Source of the DNA: Actinomycetota bacterium
Lineage (GTDB): Bacteria > Actinomycetota > Geothermincolia > Fen-727 > Anoxymicrobiaceae
NCBI GenBank assembly: GCA_016927325.1
Contig: JAFGMY010000031.1
Location: 1 to 38,653, forward strand
Direction of reading: 5' to 3'
DNA: 38,653 bases
Part shown: positions 32,990-38,653 of the stretch, in pieces
How positions within the stretch are numbered: the first letter of the stretch is position 1
Layout of the letters: each line of letters begins with the position of its first letter
Position numbers and translations under genes: made by a program
Notes under the pieces: generated by a model
What the model saw: the letters and a program-made list of their open reading frames with translations, nothing else
Told to the model about the DNA's origin: nothing
Databases searched by the model: none

Positions 32990-33721
32990 TCAGGATTCGC
33001 CGGCCAGGCTGGCGATCGCGGTGTGCACCTCCTCGATGAGTTCATCCTTTTGCATCAGCGTATAGCGGGAAGCGTCTATCGGAGTCCCGATTTCGACGGT
33101 GACGTTCCGGTCTGTGTAAAAGTCGAGGGTCTCGGGTTTGACCACCTCGGCGGTTCCTCTGATTCCGACGGGGATGATGGTTGCCCCTGAATCGATGGCC
33201 ATGATGAAACCGCCCTTCTTGAAAGGTTGAAGTTTGCCGGTGCGCGAGCGTCCTCCCTCCGGATATATCCAGACCATTATGCCGCTTTCCATCTTTTCAC
33301 GGGCCGCCGCGAGGTCTTTCCTGGCCTGAATCGGGTGCGAGCGGTCGATCGAAATGAACTCACCGTGCCTTAGCCCACGGCCCCAGAGCGGGATCTTGAA
33401 CAGTTCAGACTTGGCAAGCATGCGCACGCTTCCCGGCATTACCAGCATCGATACGGGAACATCGAAGTGGCTCCGGTGGTTGCTCATGATGATATAAGGT
33501 CTGCCGGGCTCTGTTTTAAAGTTATCCGGATAATTTATCGTCAGATAGGACCTGAAAGCGTCGACGTTTTTCCGGCCCCACCACTTGAGCCACATGTCAC
33601 CGTATTCGCGCGAGTAGCCGCCCCTGAAGATGTCGCGGTAGAGGACGAGGATGGTGAGCCAGGCGCAGGAGTAGAAAATCACCCACATTATTTGTAGTTT
33701 CCTGAAAATATTTGCTTTCAA
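32990..33721 (-). CDS. plsC: 1-acyl-sn-glycerol-3-phosphate acyltransferase
   Basis: 243 aa. The four PlsC blocks are present: NHRSHFD (NHx4D, about 81-87), the FISIDRSH segment, PEGGRSRTG (about 154-161, EGxRS-type with an extra Gly) and the GATIIPVGI stretch. An N-terminal TM helix (about 12-30) anchors it to the inner face of the membrane. It makes phosphatidic acid from lysophosphatidic acid and acyl donor. TTG start by the track; the ATG 12 codons in, with AGGAAA upstream, is an alternative. Confidence 0.9.
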   Translation of the reverse strand: MKANIFRKLQIMWVIFYSCAWLTILVLYRDIFRGGYSREYGDMWLKWWGRKNVDAFRSYLTINYPDNFKTEPGRPYIIMSNHRSHFDVPVSMLVMPGSVRMLAKSELFKIPLWGRGLRHGEFISIDRSHPIQARKDLAAAREKMESGIMVWIYPEGGRSRTGKLQPFKKGGFIMAIDSGATIIPVGIRGTAEVVKPETLDFYTDRNVTVEIGTPIDASRYTLMQKDELIEEVHTAIASLAGES

Positions 33722-34048
33722 TAAACACGTCCATTCCAGAGGCGATCTTCAATGTCGTTATCCTAGCATAATCGAAACAGTTTGAGGTACCGTTTCATCA
33801 ATCGGCGGTTTAATGCCTGAAACGTTGAACAGGGTTCAGCTGTGGACGGCTGGTGTTGCCGGAACACAGTCAAGGCTGGTCAAAAAATAACACGTGTTTT
33901 GAAGGATTCAGATTGGTTGACACGTAAATGATTATGATGCAGGGAAGTATGTGATACGGCTGTAGAGATTTTCCTGCATAGACATAAAAGAATAAGGGCG
34001 TAAATAAAATTCAGGGCAGCATCGAATCTGATTAGGGGGCGGTTTCGG
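33722..34048. other. Divergent intergenic region, no gene recognised
   Basis: About 330 bp between plsC (minus) and the SH3/BamE-like gene (plus). It presumably carries both promoters; TAGGAT at minus-strand spacing from plsC is a weak -10 candidate. Nothing else is seen. Confidence 0.4.
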
Positions 34049-34750
34049 ATGAATGGCATTAATCCGGGAGATGTTTGTATCATTACACATGATATAGGCA
34101 CTTCGTTCAGACAGGGTGAACAGGTGGTTGTGGCCCAGGTAGACCCCGACCCCCAGGCCCCGCAGTTCAGGTACCTGGTCCAATCCCAGGCGGATATGAA
34201 CTGGTACAAGCTCTCCGACCAGGACATTGTGCTTCAGCAGCAGGTTGAGGTACCCGCTCCACAGATGACCCAGGTTATGGACCTTGACCTGCCTTCAAAG
34301 CGCGGGACCAATTGGAAGACCCTGGGAATATCGCTCGCGGTTATTGTTTTAATTGCGGTTGTTGGGCTTGGCGCCATGTATTTTCTGGTTTGGAACAGCT
34401 CGTCAACAGATGAGCCGGTGGTCGAGGAGCCGGTCCGGTCCACTGTTCCCCGGACAGTGCCTGGAACTACGCCGAGTACGACCCCGTCGACGACTCCAGC
34501 TCCGGCGGTTACTTCGCTTGGCACCGTAAAAGTAAACCAGTCGAAGTTTGAACTCGCACAGAATGGAATGAACTACAGCCAGGTGGTTGGCGTGTTTGGC
34601 GGGCCGGGTGTGGAAAGATCTGCGACGGGTACGCCGGGACAGCCTGGATACATGATCGAGTATGTCTGGGACGGAGAAACACCGGGAACGGCTGTTTTCT
34701 GCACTTTCGTAGACGACAAGCTGACTGTCAAGAGGATAGCGGCACTTTAA
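34049..34750 (+). CDS. Membrane protein: SH3-like N-domain, TM, Pro/Thr linker, BamE/DUF3862-like C-domain
   Basis: 233 aa. Residues 1-65 form a small beta-rich cytosolic domain (GDVCIITHDIG..GEQVVVAQVD). One TM helix (about 91-112) is followed by a Thr/Pro repeat linker (PGTTPSTTPSTTPAPA), then an extracytoplasmic domain with YSQVVGVFGGPGVERS, YVWDG and FVDDKLTVKR, the pattern of BLIP/SmpA/DUF3862 domains. GGGGG lies about 9 nt before ATG. Followed by a strong hairpin terminator. Perhaps a transmembrane adaptor; function not known. Confidence 0.75.
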   Translation: MNGINPGDVCIITHDIGTSFRQGEQVVVAQVDPDPQAPQFRYLVQSQADMNWYKLSDQDIVLQQQVEVPAPQMTQVMDLDLPSKRGTNWKTLGISLAVIVLIAVVGLGAMYFLVWNSSSTDEPVVEEPVRSTVPRTVPGTTPSTTPSTTPAPAVTSLGTVKVNQSKFELAQNGMNYSQVVGVFGGPGVERSATGTPGQPGYMIEYVWDGETPGTAVFCTFVDDKLTVKRIAAL

Positions 34751-34803
34751 CAAACGGGCGCAACTGAATGCTTTTCCTTTCGAGGAAACGCATAGAGAAA
34801 AGA

Positions 34804-34835
34804 AAAGGCCGGCTGAATCCGGCCTTTATATTCTA
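34804..34835 (+). terminator. Bidirectional hairpin terminator
   Basis: Perfect 9-bp stem AAAGGCCGG/CCGGCCTTT with loop CTGAAT, followed on the plus strand by TTTATATTCT and preceded by AGAAAAG, so it can work both ways for the convergent genes at 34049 and 34857. Confidence 0.85.
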
Positions 34836-34856
34836 AGTACATTAAAGAATACGCAG

Positions 34857-35036
34857 TCAACCCTCATCTTTTGAGAACTTTTTCAGGGCTCTGGCGACAC
34901 CGCAGTTTTCGGGGTTCCATTCAACGATGCTGAGTTCGGGATCGAAGTCTCCACCTTCGCGATTGAAGAAGACACACGTATCCTTGCAGTTTTCCTTTGC
35001 GAGAGGGCAGTACATCAAAGGCTTTTTACCATCCAT
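34857..35036 (-). CDS. Small four-cysteine protein (59 aa, missed by the ORF track)
   Basis: Minus-strand ORF of 59 aa below the track length limit: starts MDGKKPLMYCPLAKENC and ends ALKKFSKDEG. ATG has AAAGGGG six bases upstream. Cysteines at 10, 17, 21 and 45 (C-x6-C-x3-C) suggest a metal or Fe-S site; YCPLAKENCKDTCVFF is compact and typical of tiny cytosolic metal proteins. It ends at the shared terminator. Balanced composition and a clean ribosome site make it credible; the family is unknown. Confidence 0.7.
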   Translation of the reverse strand: MDGKKPLMYCPLAKENCKDTCVFFNREGGDFDPELSIVEWNPENCGVARALKKFSKDEG

Positions 35037-35225
35037 CCGAGTCCCCTTTCCATGTCAGCAACAGCCGAATCATAAATTAAGACTTATTGCGTTTGCCGAA
35101 CTGATAGTAGCACAACGAAGGCAATTGGGAACATAGCGGAAACATCGAGGGCGGTGCCTGATCGGGGAAAGCGGGGGAGATGACCATCAAGTGATGTTAT
35201 AATTTTTTTATCTATTAGATTTATT

Positions 35226-35882
35226 ATGGAAGTCGGAGTGAATAACAACATGGAAGAAGCGAGATTAGAGACTATCATTGAGGGAACTGAAGAGCATAGG
35301 GACCTCGGGCGCAGAGAACGGAAGAAAATCGAGACAAGGCAGGCCCTGGAAGAAGCGGCATTGAAGCTGTTTGAAACAAAGGGATACGACCAGACAACAA
35401 TTGAAGACATAACCGAAGCGGTGGACGTTTCATCCAGGACTTTTTTCAGGTACTTCGATTCAAAAGAAGCGGTGTTGTTCGGGAACTGGCAATCTTATTT
35501 AAGTGGTATATCCGAAATGCTCAAAAATCGCCCAAGTGAAGAGACACCGCTTGAAACAATGAAGGAGTTTTCGCTTCTTTATGCTCAAGTGATGGAAACC
35601 CTGAAGCCCAGAATGCTTTTCATAAAGAAGCTGTCCGACATATCCACCACGATCGGGGACTACGAAAGAGAAATAATGTGCCCGATAATCGAGGAAGTCC
35701 TCGCCACCGCTTTTGCGGACCGAATGGGGGTGGATATTAATGCGGACATGAAACCTCGAATATTCGCCGGGGTAAGCATAGTCGCTCTCAACGTTGCCAA
35801 ACTCCAGTGGATAGAATCGGATGCAAAAAAGCCTTTCTGCAAGTTCGTTGAAGAGGCTTTTAATATTGTCGGGTGCGATTGA
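35226..35882 (+). CDS. TetR/AcrR family transcriptional regulator
   Basis: 218 aa. The N-terminal TetR HTH is standard: RQALEEAALKLFETKGYDQTTIEDITEAVDVSSRTFFRYFDSKE, with an extension of about 30 residues before it. The C-terminal ligand domain (about 100-215) contains ERMG-like and AKLQWIESDA segments typical of MftR-like C-domains. ATG at 35226 has no clear ribosome site; the ATG eight codons later is an alternative. It is convergent with the DUF362 gene (14 bp between stops). Target genes are not evident. Confidence 0.85.
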   Translation: MEVGVNNNMEEARLETIIEGTEEHRDLGRRERKKIETRQALEEAALKLFETKGYDQTTIEDITEAVDVSSRTFFRYFDSKEAVLFGNWQSYLSGISEMLKNRPSEETPLETMKEFSLLYAQVMETLKPRMLFIKKLSDISTTIGDYEREIMCPIIEEVLATAFADRMGVDINADMKPRIFAGVSIVALNVAKLQWIESDAKKPFCKFVEEAFNIVGCD

Positions 35883-35896
35883 AACTCTTCATGCTT

Positions 35897-36997
35897 TTAT
35901 CCGCGAAGGATCCCCGTTAGCCTTCCTGTTTTAACCGCAGACTCCGGACATAGTTCATGGCAGCAGTAGCAAGCTATACATTTCGAACGGTCGAAGCTTG
36001 GGTAGCCACCGTACATGTCGATTGCATTGACCGGACAGGATTTAGCGCAGGTGCCGCATTTGGTGCATTTACTTTCATCGGCGCTTAGTCTTGGCGTGGA
36101 CATTCTACTGGACACAAGTTTCTGTACTATGCCGCCGGGGTCAAATCGAACCAGGTTCCGCGGGGCCTTGAAGTTTTCTATTAGTGGCAATATGCCTGTG
36201 ATATCGATGTCTTCAATCCTGGAAGGCGCAAGTTTTCTATCTATGGCGGCAGTAACGGGAGGTACCCTGGACGGGTTGATTCCAGCCATGTGGCACATTG
36301 CAAGGTCAATCGCCCCCCCGCTGTCTGATGAAAGCAGGTGTCCGATCTTTCGAGGATTGCCTGCCGAAGGCCCGTTTCCTTCCATTCCAACAACTGCGTC
36401 AAGGATAACAAGGTCAGGTGGCCTGATGGAATATATGTCGACTATTAGTTCTCCGAAAGCGGCATGTTTTGGTGCGGCCCCGTGGAGCCTCATTTTTTCC
36501 GCGCCGACAAGCAGTCCAAAGCTGTTCTTAATGGCGCCGGTGAGAACCGTACTCATGTGGGTTTTAAACTTGGGAAGAGAAATAAAGTAATCGGCTTCAA
36601 GAACCTCAGTCGATATTGAAAAACAGTCGGTATACTTTGAATCTGTTCTGTGTTTATAAGGCCGCCGGCCCATGTTGATGAAACAGTCACCGGCAGCCTC
36701 AAGGGTTCCTGAGATTTCAGCTGTTTTTATCATCTTTCCGTAACCGCGAACACCTGGATTATCTCCTACAAAGACTTTTGCGCCGCGTGTCAGTAGTCCA
36801 TCCTTTACCGCTTTCACGATTGAAGGATGTGTAACCACCCCCGAGTCGGGCCCCCAGGGACCCAGAAGGTTCGGTTTTACCAGAACCGTCTTGCCACTGA
36901 ACACCAGCCCGGATTGATCCAGGATGTCTGATACGGTTCTCTGGATCAGATTTATGTCGTACTCTTTAATTTCGCTGATGGTGATATGGGACGACAT
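35897..36997 (-). CDS. DUF362 domain protein with two [4Fe-4S] clusters
   Basis: 366 aa. The DUF362 domain (about 1-260) has the signature VLVKPNLLGP, FKTHMSTVLTGAIKNSFG and VGMEGNGP. A short linker leads to a bacterial ferredoxin domain with CTKCGTCAKSCP and CIACYCCHELCP, two four-cysteine cluster motifs. DUF362-ferredoxin proteins occur mainly in anaerobes and are thought to be redox or cofactor-maturation proteins; function unresolved. ATG is preceded by AAAGGA at 6 nt. It follows the alpha/alpha-barrel gene on the same strand after 53 bp, so cotranscription is likely. Confidence 0.88.
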   Translation of the reverse strand: MSSHITISEIKEYDINLIQRTVSDILDQSGLVFSGKTVLVKPNLLGPWGPDSGVVTHPSIVKAVKDGLLTRGAKVFVGDNPGVRGYGKMIKTAEISGTLEAAGDCFINMGRRPYKHRTDSKYTDCFSISTEVLEADYFISLPKFKTHMSTVLTGAIKNSFGLLVGAEKMRLHGAAPKHAAFGELIVDIYSIRPPDLVILDAVVGMEGNGPSAGNPRKIGHLLSSDSGGAIDLAMCHMAGINPSRVPPVTAAIDRKLAPSRIEDIDITGILPLIENFKAPRNLVRFDPGGIVQKLVSSRMSTPRLSADESKCTKCGTCAKSCPVNAIDMYGGYPSFDRSKCIACYCCHELCPESAVKTGRLTGILRG

Positions 36998-37050
36998 TAA
37001 TTTCCTTTCAAGAAGCGCAAAATGAATTATTGTCAGCTAAATTTTACAGT

Positions 37051-38433
37051 TTAATTTTCGGTTGTGGGTATATCCTGGTAGTTTCCAGATGCTTTCTTGT
37101 TGTTCCTGTATAGAAAAGCGGTCAGAAAAGAGAGGATTAGAGCGGCGATATAGGCACCGGAAAGAGCAATAAACGCTGGCAGGTTCAGAGAATTGCTTTT
37201 CCGGCCGGATGAAAAAACAGTAGAACCGCTTCCTGCGGTTGATGTTGTCATATCGTTCGGAGTTTCGCCGCTGGAGCGGGCAGGCGTTTGTGCAGTTCCG
37301 GAAATCTCAGTGCTTTCAGTTGATGCCGATGACTTGTTTTCACCGGACGTATTGTTTTCAACGGCAGATCTGCTGTCAGATGAGTCTTTGCTGTCGTTTG
37401 TGGAGTTTGTGGAGACTGTTGGAGCAGTCTGGGTCCCGTCAACAGTTGTTTTAGGTTTCGGGGTAAAGTTAAGCGGATAAGGCCGTTTGAGAAGGGCGGG
37501 AACCGCCTCGGCGGTCATCCAGACCGGTTTTGCGTCACTGGAATTTGTATATTTTATATGGCCGTCAGGTTGTTGCATTTTCAGTATGAACACAACCGGT
37601 GTTTTCCCGTTTTTCTGCCATGAGTCGGAGTCCGCATCTTCACCCGCCGCTGAAATTCCCTGCACCGCCCATGCCGTCGAGGCACTGTTGGAGAAATCCG
37701 ATTTCCATTTGAATCCTCCATCGTCACCCTGGCAGAAGACAAGGTATTTAAGGGCGCGATCCACCGTCTGGCTTTCAGGATCGGCTCCAGCTGCCAGAAG
37801 TGCCTGTAATGCGGCCCCGGTATCATCGGGATCGCTTGCCGCCCCTGTCGCGAAGCTGAAGCCGCCGTCGGTGTTTTGAACGGATGAAAGCCAGCCCACG
37901 CAGTTGGACGGCAACCGCTCGGACGCGGAAGAAAGAGCGATCGTCCCCCAGACGTGTTCGTTCACTGAGTTACCGATGCGACCGTCGGGAAAGACGTTGG
38001 CGTTTATTTCAGCAACCAGGTTTCTTCCCTGGAAAGAGCGCGGGTCGACTCCAGCGGAGGCCAGAGCGAAACATGCCCTTTCCACATCGGTGAGCTTCTG
38101 CCAGCCGCCTGCCTGTGACGCGAGAAAGTCTATTGGAGATTTGCCGCCCTTTTTCCAGAGTTTCGGGTCTTGTCCCGCGGAGACGATTGCGGGTATGACC
38201 CAGGTTGTAAGCAGTTCCGAGGAGGAGCCGCCGGGCTCGGCGAAACCGCCGTCAGCCTGCTGCCTGCCGGCCAGGTAGTTTAGAGCCATATTTACACTGT
38301 CGCTTACGCCGTTAATGCTCATATTTTGGGACGCGGCCGGGGTAGGACGGCAGGCAATCAGGAGAAGTATCAGCAGCATTGAAAATAATGCCGACGTTTT
38401 CTTGTTTTTACTGGCGGCAATTAAATTCCCCAT
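37051..38433 (-). CDS. Surface alpha/alpha-barrel protein (squalene-cyclase/transcobalamin-like repeats)
   Basis: 460 aa. Signal segment with possible lipobox LIAC, then about 310 residues of alpha/alpha repeats with QW-type turns QQADGGF, QNTDGGFSF, QGDDGGFKW and QQPDGHIKY, a Ser/Thr-rich linker (about 335-410), a TM helix and basic tail. This fold is shared by terpene cyclases and by cobalamin carriers such as intrinsic factor; the cyclase DxDD acid motif is not seen, so binding rather than cyclisation is likely. A GTG at 38499 with GGAG upstream, overlapping the previous stop, is an alternative start. TATAAT sits 6 nt before the ATG used here. Confidence 0.8.
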   Translation of the reverse strand: MGNLIAASKNKKTSALFSMLLILLLIACRPTPAASQNMSINGVSDSVNMALNYLAGRQQADGGFAEPGGSSSELLTTWVIPAIVSAGQDPKLWKKGGKSPIDFLASQAGGWQKLTDVERACFALASAGVDPRSFQGRNLVAEINANVFPDGRIGNSVNEHVWGTIALSSASERLPSNCVGWLSSVQNTDGGFSFATGAASDPDDTGAALQALLAAGADPESQTVDRALKYLVFCQGDDGGFKWKSDFSNSASTAWAVQGISAAGEDADSDSWQKNGKTPVVFILKMQQPDGHIKYTNSSDAKPVWMTAEAVPALLKRPYPLNFTPKPKTTVDGTQTAPTVSTNSTNDSKDSSDSRSAVENNTSGENKSSASTESTEISGTAQTPARSSGETPNDMTTSTAGSGSTVFSSGRKSNSLNLPAFIALSGAYIAALILSFLTAFLYRNNKKASGNYQDIPTTEN

Positions 38434-38488
38434 CTTAATATTATAAGCCCGGTTTTGCGCATTGACATAGTTATTAATGGGTTTCACC

Positions 38489-38653
38489 TTATGCTTCACT
38501 TCTTTCTCCCGATACTGCGTGGCTGTCCGACAGGTCGTCAGCGAGTTCATAGGAAAAGCGGGCTTTATATCTTGAGAGCATCTCAATAAGTGCCGGTCCC
38601 ATAAGGAAAGCAAAAGCGAAGTTGCCTCCCGCGTGCAGAAGATCGAACCAGAA
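38489..38653 (-). CDS. ECF transporter S component-like membrane protein, C-terminus
   Basis: The frame is open from the window edge for 54 residues and ends at TAA (38489). WFDLLHAGGNFAFAFLMGPALIEMLSRYKARF is typical of the last helix and tail of ECF-type vitamin-binding membrane components (HAGGN..F..LLGP..I..L.RY). The rest of the gene lies outside. It is upstream of, and on the same strand as, the alpha/alpha-barrel surface protein, with an overlap or short gap depending on the start chosen. The substrate is not visible. Confidence 0.75.
   Translation of the reverse strand, partial: FWFDLLHAGGNFAFAFLMGPALIEMLSRYKARFSYELADDLSDSHAVSGERSEA

Overview
The window looks like a chromosomal segment of a single-membrane (monoderm) bacterium of roughly balanced GC. 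It carries many short lipoproteins with Gly-rich or Ser-rich linkers, an ECF-type vitamin transporter component, MMPL, MarR and TetR genes, and no outer-membrane assembly genes. The overall flavour suggests an uncultured, probably anaerobic member of the Actinomycetota or a neighbouring phylum; this is inference, because no marker gene for taxonomy is present.

Layout. 1-1565: the end of an ABC-2 exporter (two coupled permeases). 1504-3306: a lipoprotein-domain remnant, a DUF998-like membrane protein and an HdeD-like membrane protein, all on the minus strand. 3596-7262: three tandem paralogues of an unrecognised soluble family, each an internal duplication with one CxxC knuckle per half. 7328-11680: lipoproteins, a TMEM175-like channel, an alpha/beta hydrolase lipoprotein, a double zinc-ribbon membrane protein and a DJ-1/PfpI protein. 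11823-14741: a marR-mmpL unit with a repeat-rich operator; the mmpL gene is frameshifted. 15053-16032: two more lipoprotein-like paralogues, one of which has lost its lipidation cysteine. 16074-16270: tRNA-Arg and scrambled copies of its 3' half. 16340-19348: a lipoprotein plus MacB-like ABC transporter operon. 19428-20395: tRNA-His, a 44-bp tandem repeat, a TIG-domain lipoprotein and tRNA-Lys.

20396-24152 is a decayed island directly downstream of tRNA-Lys. It holds a GC-rich cargo gene of unknown function, an intact AbiEi-type antitoxin with a doubly frameshifted AbiEii-type toxin, two further fragments that look like AbiEii C-termini, and a truncated tyrosine recombinase in which both the catalytic Arg and the catalytic Tyr are substituted.

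24577-32353 is the best organised part: a seven-gene potassium cluster (trkA, trkA, small membrane protein, trkH, membrane-anchored OB-fold-like protein, kdpD, kdpE). Most junctions overlap by 4 nt. The Kdp-type two-component system sits with Trk rather than with a KdpFABC pump. The small 65-aa membrane protein and the OB-fold-like protein are candidates for undescribed Trk accessory subunits.

32727-38653: small Cys-rich proteins (one, of 59 aa, is absent from the ORF track), PlsC, a membrane-anchored BamE/DUF3862-like protein, a TetR regulator, a DUF362-ferredoxin protein, and a surface alpha/alpha-barrel (squalene cyclase/transcobalamin-like) protein next to the C-terminus of an ECF transporter S component, suggesting vitamin or corrinoid capture.

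All calls are made by eye from the sequence; no database search was run.
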